From positions 186,001 to 250,000 of the forward strand of contig JAKLMB010000036.1 of assembly GCA_022813625.1 (NCBI GenBank): a stretch of DNA of 64,000 nt, written 5' to 3'. Source of the stretch: Aaosphaeria pasadenensis (Eukaryota > Ascomycota > Dothideomycetes > Pleosporales). Below the pieces are notes generated by a model, which did not search any database, had not been told where the DNA came from, and saw only the letters and a list, made by a program, of their open reading frames with translations. This document shows positions 11,618 through 22,383 of the stretch, in pieces (the stretch's first letter is position 1; each line of letters starts with the position of its first letter). The translations under genes were made by a program, and so were the position numbers.

Positions 11618-13091
11618 ATGATATGTGATTCAAGAACAGTAGTCCGGCTGTGCTGGACTTTTATTTTGCTTCTTCCGTTGGTGCAGTGTCAGTTTGGTGA
11701 TAGCAAGTTTGGCGGAGGTGGCTCTGGCGGTGATCAGTTTTCTCCGGAGTCTGGCTTCGGGGTGGGGAAGCCTTTTCCGAACAACGGATTTGGAGGCGGA
11801 GGCGGAGGCGGTGGTTTCAAGAAAGGCAACGGCTTTGCACAGGTGAGTTGCTCGAACAAAAACTGAAGGCTTCCCTCTTGAGCTTCTGAGTGGATATGTG
11901 GGATGAGTGTGTCGAAGGGCATCACTGACGATTTTATAGAACTTTCAACCATCATTTGACAAGCAAAGAGGAAGCCAATTCGGAGGTCAAGGGCGGGGCT
12001 CGTTCAAAGACAACAACAATGATGTAAAAACGCTACTTGATGATGATGAAGCATCTTCGTCCCGGGCCGTAGCAATGCCTCGGACATCCCGGTCGATCTC
12101 TGCGGCGCCTGCGACAAAGACACCAGTTTCGAACATGCCTATGGATAGTGAAGACGAAGAAAAACAAGCCGCTGCACCACCTGAAGAGAATGAGTCCCTT
12201 CCTCCAACTTCTTCATTCCTTAGGCCCGTGGTTCCTACACCAGAGGCAGCATTGTCTGCAATACCTACAGCAATCGTCCCGGAGACACAGATTCTACAAG
12301 GACCTTCATCATCTAGTTTCGCAGCACCCTCGTTCTTATCAGCAATCGTTCCTACACCCTCTTCGACAACGGTCATTACAGTCTCCGAAACTGTCGTCGT
12401 GACCCCCACTCCCTTTGCTCCAGTGCCAGCAGCATCCGCACTACCAGACGCGGAGCAGTCACAATCGGCAGCTAGCAGTCCACCATCCCCAACATCTGAC
12501 CAAAGTCTTGCTGCACAGTCTACGTCATCAACAGAAATGAGTGCATCTGCTCGAGCGGGCGTAGGCGTAGGCGTTACTCTTGGCATTATAGGCATCGCGT
12601 CCGTCACTGGTCTCTATCTCTACAGGCGCCGGAAGAACAGACTTGCAACCCGCAAAGGAGGTGAAATATCTTCATCGCAGCAGCATCGTCGGTGGGCCGG
12701 GGGCTTTGGTTTCAAACGATACTTCATGTTGTCTCGGGGCAAAAACACCCCCAAGGATACAGAATGGTCCATCGAGTCAGCGGCACAAGTTGAGATCGTC
12801 CGTGGGGCCAACGCCCGAACAATATCCCGCAGTGACTCCAACAGCAACAGCAACCGAGATGATGCTCCACCTCCTCCGACTCGCGAAGAAGGCGTGCTCA
12901 AAGTGGGCATGACGGTTCCCATCGTAGAGCGATATTACAAGAACCCAGCGCTCACCAGCAATCCGCCCAGCCTGCCAAACGACAGCCCGCTAAGCCCAAG
13001 TGCATTCCCAAAACCACCCCGCACGTACGGCAATAATATCAATACTAAGCACCGAAACGATAAGACAGGGAGTTGGCCTCTTCCGGATTGA
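11618..13091 (+). CDS. Signal-peptide, Ser/Thr/Pro-rich single-pass surface protein
   Basis: Function unknown; the architecture is that of a fungal cell-wall/plasma-membrane sensor or mucin (Mid2/SKG6-like topology). Two exons (11618-11842, 11940-13091; intron 97 nt) give 458 aa. Residues 1-25 are a signal peptide (hydrophobic FILLLPLVQC core). Residues 27-100 are Gly/Phe/Gln-rich (FGGG-type repeats). Residues 100-275 are Ser/Thr/Pro/Ala-rich, suited to O-mannosylation. A membrane helix spans about 283-305, followed by the basic stop-transfer RRRKN. The cytoplasmic tail of about 150 aa is Ser/Asn/Pro-rich and basic. I see no enzymatic domain. Signalling is an inference from topology only. Confidence 0.82.
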
Positions 13092-14507
13092 CTAGATGAT
13101 TGGCGCTTATGGGAGAGAAGGATGGGACGCAATAGCAGTGCCAGGGATTCATTACGATACCTGCGCTACTGACGCAGTTTCTTCCATTTCTCCGTTCACG
13201 CTCTGTTCCCGCTAATGCGGTGACAGCGGCAGCGGTGTGCGTGTGCTTTGATGACATTGTATGATGGGGGAACGTGTGCGTTGCGTCGATTCTATCTATT
13301 CTAGAAGTGGAGAAAAGATGCAAGTTTGAGTCGAGGGATTAGTACGGTCGCTCGAGTCAAGCAAGTCGATTGGATGCTCGCAATCTCGCTTGAAAGCCCT
13401 ACTTGTTCGTCAACCCTGGGAATATCGGTGATCATATAAGATCAGGGAAAAGATGCACCCTGGGGGTGCCAAACGTTAAACCTCTTTTCGATACCACGTT
13501 TCCTATCTCTTTGCCTTCTTTCCTTCTTTATCCCTCTTGTCGAGCCCAATCGCTGCTCGTTTGGTTGACATGACTCCTGAACGAGAATCCCCCTGCGTGC
13601 ACGGCTAGATGCTGATACCAGCCCGCAATTTTCACGTAATGGCTCACTGTGATCGGGGTAATTCATCGCGGAACAATATAGCTAAAATCGATTTTTCCTC
13701 AATCCATCCATGGCAACCCGAATTGATCTTTATACATTCACACAAATGCCCAACCGTCAGCCCTGAGTGTTCTTCGATACTGTGATCAATGCGTTCGGTC
13801 GGGTGAGTGCCCCGGTATGTCGTCGTCCCGCGATACTCGGCCGGCCCTACTTTCCCCCAAGCTTGTCCGTACACGGAAAGGTCCAAACTTTAACTCGCCA
13901 GCAAAGGGTAAAGCACTGATTCTTGTCGTGACAGCTGCAGCTATGTGGGGTGCCGTTTCACCCGCCTCGTGTTGATCACGATGGATTATCGCATTCGGCA
14001 TATGTAGGTAGAAGGCATGTGTGATGGCAAGGCGTGAGTGTGAAAGCTCGCACTCGAGGGAGAGTGAGGCTTCTGCGATGCAATATGTGTGTGTGTGCCT
14101 GAATTGGGCTGTATTCGATATGTGATGAGAGAGAACGGATCGGCAAACGGCTGGGGGAAAGTGCGCCGTGGCGTCGTGGCGTAGTGATCACAACACAATA
14201 TGCTTTGCATTAAGCAGGAGGCGTTTCGGGAGATGATTCTAAAGGCTGGGTATTTCGATAGCATTCTTCGTGCGGAGCTTTTTACGTAGATCATGGATGC
14301 CCACTGCCCCAGTAATGATGCGTAGCTAAACGTTGAATGATCAGAGAAAGAAAATCATTAAGCTATTTCGTGTTCAGAAATCCAAAAACCGATGGGTATT
14401 ACACAGATTTTCATACAAGTCATTCCAGCTGTGAGAACGCAAACGTATGCAGGCGCCTAAAAACGCCATGATAACACAGAGACCTCGCCAACACTGGGGT
14501 AAGTCGT
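13092..14507. other. Intergenic spacer between convergent genes
   Basis: A 1.4-kb spacer between the 3' ends of the surface protein and the acyltransferase. Short minus-strand open frames are present but none has motifs. A short GT repeat lies near 14086-14097. I see nothing else. Confidence 0.5.
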
Positions 14508-15878
14508 TTACAGACCCAACCCAGACATGCCATTCACCAACTGAAACTCCTCGATCAACGTCTCCTTGATCTTCTCCAAGAAATCCACGACGACATCCTC
14601 GGTCCAGTAGTTGTCGTTCCAGCAGCAGCTGTATATGATCTGACCGTCCCACATCCAGCTGTGCACCATCTTCCTCCTCGTCAGCGTCTCGCCGCCGAAC
14701 CAGAAGTCCGTCACGCGCACTGCGTTCTTGACGTCCTTGCGGAGCTGGTGGTCGATCATGCCGAGGGGCCCGAAGCGCGGCTGTGGGTCGCTGTCGGGAG
14801 GGTGTGCTGCGCCTGCGGTCTTGCTCTTGCTGTAGTGGGTCTGGATTAGCTTCTCGTGGTAGCAAGCGGTGGATTCGAGGTAAGGCCCGTATCCAGTAGC
14901 GTACACGGGGGCGAGCTGTGAGTAGTACGACTTGAAGTCGGTCTGGGGTGAGACTTCGACTTCGGTGGTCAGCACGCTGGTGCAGCTTGTGGGCGCCGTC
15001 CTGGTGGAGACGGGCTTGCGGATGAGGAAGCGTAGATCGCAGTGGAAGGATGCCATGAAGCTTTGGACTTCGGTAGGTGGGCAGACTTTGGTCACAGCTG
15101 TGATGAGGGCGGCGTGGAGTGCGGTGGTGAGGTCCATAGAGCTCGAACTGCAGCCTTTGATGACGGCTCGGGACTCTTTGATGGAGAGTTTGATGAGGTT
15201 GCGTCGGGTCACGCCAGGTAGGCGGGACTTGGGAGTGTCCTTCATGAATAGGGGTGGATGTCGGGGCTTGAGTGTTGCCAAACGCTTCTCTGCTGCTTGC
15301 TCGATCCGTGGTGTGGCCTGCAGGGGGATGTCTAGGGCGTCGTCGATGCTGGGGGATAGGTTCTTCGCACAGCCGCCGAAGACGAGAACAGGATCAAGAT
15401 TCGACAGAGACTCCACAAGGTAATCCAGGCAGAAGATGGCTCCTCGCCCGTCAAGACGGTAGTGTGGAGACCGAATCAGGACCTCTGAAGAATCAGGAAG
15501 CCAGTAAAGGCCCATTTGCTCGTTACGGGGGATGTGGCCGAGCAAGTGATCAACGGTAGTGTTGGGGCAAGTCGAAAACGTTGCAGACACCCATAGAGCC
15601 ACTTGGTCTGGGTTGCCGATTCTGTACATGTATGTGTCCTGATAGGGGAATGCGGCGATTTCTGGGTAGTTGTAACGAACTTGCTTCCATGCTATCCGCA
15701 GTGCTGTCTCTGGGTCTCCAATAGAGGGATCGAAAGTCAGCTTTGCAGCTGCTGTCTTTGCCCATTGATCACGGTCGAGAGCCTTATCCACATTACGGTT
15801 TACGAGGTTGATCTTCTCCAAACTGGAGAGAGGACGTTCCCAACGCCCAGGTCGGGTTTCCTTCCAAGTCATAGGCAT
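14508..15878 (-). CDS. Acyltransferase, trichothecene 15-O-acetyltransferase (TRI3)-like
   Basis: Probably transfers an acyl group from CoA to a hydroxyl of a small molecule. Single exon, 456 aa, slightly short for TRI3-like proteins. The N-terminus (WERPLSSLEKIN) is typical of the condensation/BAHD-like superfamily. The catalytic HxxxDG is intact as HYRLDG, with His139 and Asp143, and a C-terminal DFWFGGE around position 400 is in the place of the structural DFGWG motif. I see no other biosynthetic gene (P450, synthase, regulator) within several kb, so it is either a solitary tailoring enzyme or a remnant of a cluster. The substrate cannot be assigned; resemblance to TRI3 does not imply trichothecene production. 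Confidence 0.85.
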   Translation of the reverse strand: MPMTWKETRPGRWERPLSSLEKINLVNRNVDKALDRDQWAKTAAAKLTFDPSIGDPETALRIAWKQVRYNYPEIAAFPYQDTYMYRIGNPDQVALWVSATFSTCPNTTVDHLLGHIPRNEQMGLYWLPDSSEVLIRSPHYRLDGRGAIFCLDYLVESLSNLDPVLVFGGCAKNLSPSIDDALDIPLQATPRIEQAAEKRLATLKPRHPPLFMKDTPKSRLPGVTRRNLIKLSIKESRAVIKGCSSSSMDLTTALHAALITAVTKVCPPTEVQSFMASFHCDLRFLIRKPVSTRTAPTSCTSVLTTEVEVSPQTDFKSYYSQLAPVYATGYGPYLESTACYHEKLIQTHYSKSKTAGAAHPPDSDPQPRFGPLGMIDHQLRKDVKNAVRVTDFWFGGETLTRRKMVHSWMWDGQIIYSCCWNDNYWTEDVVVDFLEKIKETLIEEFQLVNGMSGLGL

Positions 15879-18800
15879 GTTGGCTAGAAACTCGGTTGAG
15901 AGAAGTACGAAGTTCTAGAGACGTCTTGGTAATAGATTGAAAGGAAATAGAGGAAAGAAAACCAACAATGGGGTAAAAGGTTGCAACAACAGCACGGGTC
16001 TGGGGGATGGCAAGCTTTTAACTCTCCGAATCATGAATCCTGCAGGCTTCATGGGATGTCCAGGGGATCCGCGGAAGCGGTACAGACACAGGGCACGGCA
16101 AGCTGAAGCGTACTCTGCGCAAGCGTTCCCTGGAGAGGTCATTGGGTACACGAGTACGAAGGATGTTCTGGACTTTCTAGTTAAGGTTTAGGTCCGCCTC
16201 GGCCATGATATACCCAAAAGTACCTAGATTCATAAATACGGTTGACAGGATAAGACTTGGATGATCCCTGGCAGAAATGCATGTCAATCCTACAGGGGTT
16301 CTTATATAAGGTTCTGATGCAAATCATGCCGTGTTAATGTAGATCTACACAGAAGATGCTTGAGCACATGTATGAGACTGGTCGACGGCCGGCAAAGAGG
16401 GTGGAATCTGTCCAAGTGCCGGACAAGACGCAAGAGGGTACAAAGCAGACACGGCCATAGCACCAGAAGAATCTAGTACATGATGTCAAGAGCAAAGGAT
16501 TTAACTGGATCCTGAGTCACGCCGCGGCAACCGCCAAGTGTCTACTCAATTGTGAACTCAAGAGCGAGGTGGATTCCAGTTAGATGAAACCTGAACGCGA
16601 GGGCCGCGCGCTCGAGAATCCTTCTTAGCTCCTAGCCGCAGGGACTTTGATGTGCTCCAGACTTGGTGTCCCGGAGGATAGGATTAGGCAGGTCGCGGGG
16701 CACAACGAACTCGAGCTGGAGCTGTGTTAGTGGAGCAGAAAGTGTTGGTGGAATCGATAGCCGTTGTTAGACTTGGAGGAGGCTTGAAAGTAAGAACTAA
16801 ACTCTGTTGAAGGATCGTAGGAATAAGTGTAGGTATGTTCCAGGGGGATGGATGTGGGGAATGTTAGATGACTCCTGGGAACCCAGACCCTCGCTTATCA
16901 ATAGTGTGGCTTGAACTGTCGTTAGCCCATCGGAAGGCAGGATTCCATAGAGACGAATGACAATCTCCTCTAACGCTCTAGTTTGCACATGGTTCAACAG
17001 TTTGACGGCCAGGTGAGCGTTTGTGGAAAGGTGGGGGAAACAATAGCCGGGTAAAACTGTGCACGGCGTCCTTCCAGTGCAGCTGAGTTCAGATCTCGCC
17101 AATCGATAATGATGGGGGTTGCATCCATTGAGGCATTCCTGCCCGCCCGGAGAATGGTAGGATGCGGACGAGATCTCCTTTGCCTCTTGATTCCTTGAAT
17201 TGCTTTCTCTCGTACCGGTACCTATTCCGCAGCCGCAACACATGGCAGGGGTAAGTACGAGTGATGGACGTAGGGGTTGGTACCTGACTAGGACTTTGTT
17301 CCTGGTTCCTCGCCATTGAATCTCCCGTCAGTAAGCATCGAATAAGTACATGATCATCACTACTTTGTTTTCTTTTTGGTCTCCCTTCTACCTCGGACGG
17401 TGCGCTCAACGTTAACCGCGTTGAGTATGTTGTCCTTTCATCGCCCAAATGCTCAACTTTCCGTAATTGGTTGACTATCTAAAATGATTAGTAGTCTAAA
17501 AGGAAAATACGCAGTAGTGGTTGGTCGTTGAGTTTACGCCGATGTTCTGCGAGTTGTACACTACAGCATAAGTACCGCAGCTGAAGTCTCCATAGGGCCC
17601 ATGCACCCGGCGACTACGACATCTCTGGCCCTCATGGTTCTGTCTAAGTCTGTGTATGTTTGAACGCAGGGGCCACGTGGATCTCCCAGAATTGAGTTTT
17701 GGCTATTCTTGTGACTAAGAAGGGCCATCTTGGGTGGTCACTATTCTAGCCACCCAACTATCTGATAGAGGGACGCGAATACATCCGCGTCCTTCCAGAA
17801 TTTCACAACCTCTTCACCTCTTTTTCCTTTTCGTATATGTCTATTTGCATTCGAGTATAGTTAATTTCGAGTCTCCCACAGTCTACTTCTCAGTTGGAGC
17901 CTTCTGGTCTGCTGCATTCCCTTTGTCCCCTTTCTTAGTGACACAAAGATGTGCAGCAATGCTTGGAAGTAATAGCTTGACACTCGGCAGCGTGCATGCT
18001 CGATCTCCTATGCACATTTGAGAATCTGGATAAGCCATTGGCTATCAAAATTTACCATTAGTGTCAACAAATACTCGAAAAGGTGAGCCATGGCTTGCTA
18101 AGCAGAAGTTTATACGACTCGACAGCCACAAAGGCCAGCAAACTCCAGGCACAACGAAATACGAGCGCGTCCATCTACTTGATCGCAGTGCACATTCCCA
18201 ACACGAGACAATAAAATCCATTGAGTTCCGTGATAGAGCGAATAAACCCTCGAGGCCATCGCCACGGATACGCGGCTAAGGCGTCTGGCGATCATCGGCC
18301 AAATGATATTTTCCTGAAGATCATTTGCATCTCTGAAAGGGTACGATCGACCGTGTACCTGCGTGGGCATCCATGCGCCACGATGCCGATGCTCGGCACG
18401 AGACAAGGCCGTGTCCACCCACGTGCATCATTCTTCATGCAATCAAAGAATTAAACTTTTCAAAAGGGTAAACCCCAATCGTGAATTAACTCTTTCAGAA
18501 ATCACATGCCGGTTGACTTCCCTTCCTGGCAAAACCACTTCACCCTATCTTTCAGTCTCACGAAATATCCTTTAGGTTCGGCCGATCGGCACCATGGTAG
18601 CTTAGGCTTTACGGGCCGTACCTCACGCAGCCATCCTTTTCAGCAAATCATGAACAAGTCTCATTTTCATAGTATTTAGTCAGTCTAAGTAGCATGTATC
18701 AATATCTCCAATGTCAAATTCTATTGGCAATACTTCGAGTACGGAAAATGCTCGACAGAATGCCCGTTTTCTATCAAACTCGCCCAGGTTCCAATAAACA

Positions 18801-18893
18801 CAACACTGGGACGACACGGACCAATACGACCTCGTACCCGACCCAAATGATGAACGACGAATTGCTTGGTTCGGCAAGATATCGAGGTCATCA
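15879..18893. other. Intergenic spacer, 3 kb, no supported gene
   Basis: This spacer contains the acyltransferase promoter at its left end. Minus-strand frames near 16.8-17.4 kb (119 and 148 codons, overlapping in different frames) have no recognisable domain and I do not call them. I found no tRNA-like A/B boxes. Confidence 0.45.
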
Positions 18894-19295
18894 CTATTGA
18901 TCGGCGGCTCTCTTGCTGTACTCGCCATCCTCGACAGCCTCGTGCCACTCCGTCTTGCCGACCGTGACCACAAAATGGGAGAGCAGGCTTCCCTCGTCCG
19001 CACCGTGCCAGTGCGTGGTGCCAGGTGCAGCCCAAATCGTGTCTCCCGTCTTGATCCTTCGTGCCTCTCCCCCCTTGTCGCATATCCAGCCGTTGCCTGC
19101 CACCACGCGGATCACCTGTCCGCCGGAATGGGTGTGCCAGTGCGTGCGTGCGCATGGCGTGAAGGTGACATTGGCAGAGGTCACGTTTTCGCCCTTGAAG
19201 ATGGACTCGGCGAAAACGGTTCCTGTGAATGTTGCTGTTGGTTGGGCAATGGTCGATTCCTCATTTCGAGAACCTTGGATAATTGTCGAAGGCAT
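18894..19295 (-). CDS. Small single-domain cupin
   Basis: A 133-aa protein of the COG1917-type cupins, often annotated as carboxymuconolactone-decarboxylase-associated. Cupin motif 1 appears as HWHTHSGGQ (His52, His54, His56, with Gln60 where the glutamate usually lies). Motif 2 appears as GDTIWAAPGTTHWHG (Pro91, Gly92, His95, His97). The clustered histidines predict a bound divalent metal. There is no signal peptide, so it is probably cytosolic. The start ATG at 19295 gives the complete double-stranded beta-helix and no longer in-frame extension is needed. Its role is unknown: small cupins of this kind act as isomerases, dioxygenases or detoxifying proteins. Confidence 0.88.
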   Translation of the reverse strand: MPSTIIQGSRNEESTIAQPTATFTGTVFAESIFKGENVTSANVTFTPCARTHWHTHSGGQVIRVVAGNGWICDKGGEARRIKTGDTIWAAPGTTHWHGADEGSLLSHFVVTVGKTEWHEAVEDGEYSKRAADQ

Positions 19296-19751
19296 TTTTG
19301 AGACTTGTGATGAACACCTTTTTTATGTAGATGTCGAGAAGTTGCTATATTCGGCTAGCTGATTGCCTAGTTGGGTAGTTGATTTTCCCAATGGGAGATG
19401 ACGGTGTAGGACTGATTTGATGGTGTTTGGAAACACTAATGTATTTGAATTGAAATAAATCTGGACGTTTGTTTCGATTGATGATAACTTAGAGTAGGTT
19501 TGAGAGTTTGAATTCTCGAAAACCCCGCTTCATATACAAGATGTCCTATCACGTCAAGTCGGCTTGTAGCACGTTATTGCGAGATCGCACAGTAGTACGA
19601 AAAGAATAGGCACATGAACACTGTAGGGTCTTTGGTAACAATGAAATTAACATTTTCCTGTTTCTAAAATTTAAATGGTTATAAATGGTTATAAACGGTT
19701 TTAAAGCCGGCAAGTCCGTCGCGATTAAAATATACAAAAAACAACACCTTG
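19296..19751. other. Intergenic spacer (cupin promoter)
   Basis: An AT-rich stretch of 0.46 kb between two minus-strand genes. It holds the cupin promoter and the kinase-like 3' end. The segment near 19675-19695 contains short direct repeats of GGTTATAAA. No gene. Confidence 0.5.
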
Positions 19752-21194
19752 TCAGGGCAACATGGGTGCAAGAACCTTCTTCAGCGCTAGAATCAGCCTC
19801 TCGTCGGCGGCATCCCAGTTTGTCTCAGTCCCGACCATCTCCATGTATTTTTTTACATCGAGAGCCCTGAGGTGGGGAATCTCTTTAAACATTCGAACCC
19901 AAAAAGCATCCAAACTGCCCCCATGAAACCAAGTGTATGCCATACAATACATTGGCGACTGGAGAGTATAGCACGCGTCGCCAGGTTCGCCCGTGGCTTT
20001 AGTGAGAGCTTCAGCCATAGCCTGTGCATAAATCTTCCGATATTGGTCAAGTTCCCAGGGCATGTGGATTAAATCGTCCATCTTCAAGTCGGCGTCCCAG
20101 TCGGCTCGGAGCCAGACGGGGACAGCTGAGAATCCAACGCATCGGGGCACTGTCCTCGTCATATCCCAATCAATGATACCCGTGATTGTACCATCATTCT
20201 CGTCGACCAAGATATTATGCATGTCCAGATCGGGATGGCGGAGCACGAAAGTCTCAGCTCCCTGTCCATCCTCGTTCCCGGACCATTTGAGAGGGTAGGT
20301 TTTGAGCGCATATTGCATGGTGTTATGCCATCCATACGAGGCGTCGTCCATGTCTTCCTTGCCATTTTTGAGAGCCGCATTTTTGAGGTCCGCTTCAAAT
20401 TCCTTTAACTGGGATACCCAGAAGTCGTTGCTGGAGTTATAAGCAGGGACCTCGTCGAGGGTGCCATCATTATTTTCACCATAGTAAGGTCCAACTGTTG
20501 GGTTTAATCGGTCCTCATCAAAATTCAACATCCCAATAGCGGGAAAGGAGAAACGATGCAGCTCAGACATCATAGTTGCAAGTGACTTGAGAAAGTTGTG
20601 GCGCCATTCTTCAGTTTTGGGGGTCGATTTATTCTCAGGGACATACTGTGGTTTCCAATGTTTGGATGCTTTAACGCCAGGAATGGCACGCATGAGAATG
20701 TAAGGAGCCGAAATGGAGTTGTCGAGGGTGTCATCCCATTTATACACTTCAGCTATGGGAATCGATGTATGCTGACGAAGATATTCTTGGGTTTGTGCTT
20801 CACTCCTTAGATTATGCGCGTCACCCTGGGTCCAGACCTTCTTTGTGCCGGTGAAAGGGACTTTGATAGCATATTCACCCTTATCCTTCACTGACACAAT
20901 GATACAATGGTTGTATGTACCTGACATCCGACTTTGGACGCGATAGTCCTCCGGCGAGATCTCTTCCTCGGGATCCAAATATTGCCTGAGAAGCTCCAAA
21001 AAGGCTTCATCTGTAATGGACTTTATGGCTTCAAGATCGCGACGATCTGTTTCGTCCGACTTGGCTTTCCGGCGAAGCTTGTCGCGGATTAAAACCAGAA
21101 GGGCTTTTTTGAGAGGAGCGAGCTTTGACAGATGGTCAAGCTCGCCAGCAGCCTGACCTGCCCGCTGAGGGAAGAACCTGCGCGCTCGGAACAT
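19752..21194 (-). CDS. APH-family (aminoglycoside phosphotransferase-fold) kinase-like protein
   Basis: A 480-aa protein with the protein-kinase-like fold of the APH/choline-kinase family, greatly expanded in filamentous fungi and mostly of unknown substrate. N-lobe: YAIKVPF supplies the ATP-binding lysine. C-lobe: the Brenner motif HPDLDMHN places the catalytic Asp at residue 322 and Asn at 327, and IIDWD provides the metal-binding Asp342 (equivalent of DFG). All key residues are intact, so phosphotransfer is plausible. An amphipathic, Lys-rich N-terminal helix (about 20-60) precedes the kinase core. Single exon. It is divergent from the Cys/His-rich gene, with a 628-bp shared upstream region. 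There is no reason to infer drug resistance. Confidence 0.87.
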   Translation of the reverse strand: MFRARRFFPQRAGQAAGELDHLSKLAPLKKALLVLIRDKLRRKAKSDETDRRDLEAIKSITDEAFLELLRQYLDPEEEISPEDYRVQSRMSGTYNHCIIVSVKDKGEYAIKVPFTGTKKVWTQGDAHNLRSEAQTQEYLRQHTSIPIAEVYKWDDTLDNSISAPYILMRAIPGVKASKHWKPQYVPENKSTPKTEEWRHNFLKSLATMMSELHRFSFPAIGMLNFDEDRLNPTVGPYYGENNDGTLDEVPAYNSSNDFWVSQLKEFEADLKNAALKNGKEDMDDASYGWHNTMQYALKTYPLKWSGNEDGQGAETFVLRHPDLDMHNILVDENDGTITGIIDWDMTRTVPRCVGFSAVPVWLRADWDADLKMDDLIHMPWELDQYRKIYAQAMAEALTKATGEPGDACYTLQSPMYCMAYTWFHGGSLDAFWVRMFKEIPHLRALDVKKYMEMVGTETNWDAADERLILALKKVLAPMLP

Positions 21195-21822
21195 ATTCGA
21201 TGTGGGGAAGTCTGTGGAAGTTTCTTTGGATGAGTATATAGAAGGTTGCGTACCGGTGGACTTGCGCAGATAGATTGGAGAGGATGAAATCTCGAGTCCT
21301 GGGGAAAATCAGCTCTTTTATCGTTAGGTGGGGAGCCCTGATTGTGTATGAACAATGCTTGCGCTTTGTTTCATTGTAAAGATTATTTACAGCACGGGCT
21401 GAAAGAAGCTTTCACTGATTGTTGGCTCGGCCCTACATAGCCTGCCTGCTATAATCACTCGGGGTTCTTTCAACGCAATCTTTACACATTATTAATTCAG
21501 AGCTAATTATATTACTACTATGCCATGGATGGGCCAGACAAGTAACATACAACGTGACCCCTCCCTTCAGTGAACATTGTTCATTTCAGTCCGTACGGTA
21601 AAGGGAATTTCCTTATACAGGCCCAGTAGCAGTGAATCAGCCCAGAACGCATGTACTGTCTAGAAACTATTCTAACATTGGCATATTCACTGTGATCCAA
21701 CATGTCTCATTTCAGGTAAGTATATAAAGTCCATAGAAAAGAGATATCAGTTCAACATCGACTGCAAACCGATTACTCCTAAGCACAACTTCTACACTAG
21801 AATCAACCCTTAATTACAAGAA
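21195..21822. other. Divergent promoter region
   Basis: Shared upstream region of the minus-strand kinase-like gene and the plus-strand Cys/His-rich gene. A TATA-like TATATAAAG lies near 21721-21729, about 95 bases before the plus-strand ATG. No open frame of note. Confidence 0.45.
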
Positions 21823-22383
21823 ATGTCACACTCATTTGACATCCAGAGCATATACGATGCTAAGTTTGGAAAGGGTGTGTTCTCAAGAACCATCGACCCG
21901 TTCACGAAGAATCTTCGCACAGAGTCCATCATGACTCGGAAGCATCATTGCACCTTATGCGGTGACAAGGCCCCTACTGCGAGGTGCTATCAGGCGGACA
22001 AGCTGCATTACGCCTTCTGCATCGCCGAAGATGCGAATGGCGTCGCATGTGGCGAACGCTTCCAAGTTGAGTCTCCTAAGGGCTGTGGAACTCATCACTA
22101 CAGTCATGGATATAATGAGTGCTTCAAGATAGCCTACAAGTCCCTTCGGTCGGGGCATTCGCTTAACGGATCTGTGAGTTCTGGAGAGAACGATGATAGT
22201 TCAGATATAACGAATAATGAAGTCATTGAACATCATGATTATACTTACTACGAAACGACAAAACGCCAAAGGACTTGGGAAGCAAAAGACACCAAGACGG
22301 GACGGGAGAAGACCCGCAAAACGAAGAAGCTTCAGCCTGCTCCTACTATCAGCTCTTACACGAAAAAGCTACTTCGTAGGTAA
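21823..22383 (+). CDS. Cys/His-rich small basic protein, unknown
   Basis: I do not recognise this 186-aa protein. Residues 41-100 hold seven cysteines (43, 46, 55, 66, 76, 88, 100) and several histidines (41, 42, 91, 92, 95), opening with CTLC, so a structural zinc site is likely. The last 50 residues are rich in Lys/Arg/Thr and could act as a nuclear targeting or nucleic-acid-binding tail. The middle (110-140) is acidic and Ser-rich. There is no signal peptide or membrane segment. Single exon; the start ATG lies in a good context (caagaaATGtc) about 95 bases after a TATA-like box, which supports it as a real gene. Probably lineage-specific. Confidence 0.62.
   Translation: MSHSFDIQSIYDAKFGKGVFSRTIDPFTKNLRTESIMTRKHHCTLCGDKAPTARCYQADKLHYAFCIAEDANGVACGERFQVESPKGCGTHHYSHGYNECFKIAYKSLRSGHSLNGSVSSGENDDSSDITNNEVIEHHDYTYYETTKRQRTWEAKDTKTGREKTRKTKKLQPAPTISSYTKKLLRR

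Noticed and set aside
16797..17448. Two overlapping minus-strand frames
   Set aside because: No domain and different frames; they cannot be joined by good splice sites that I could find.
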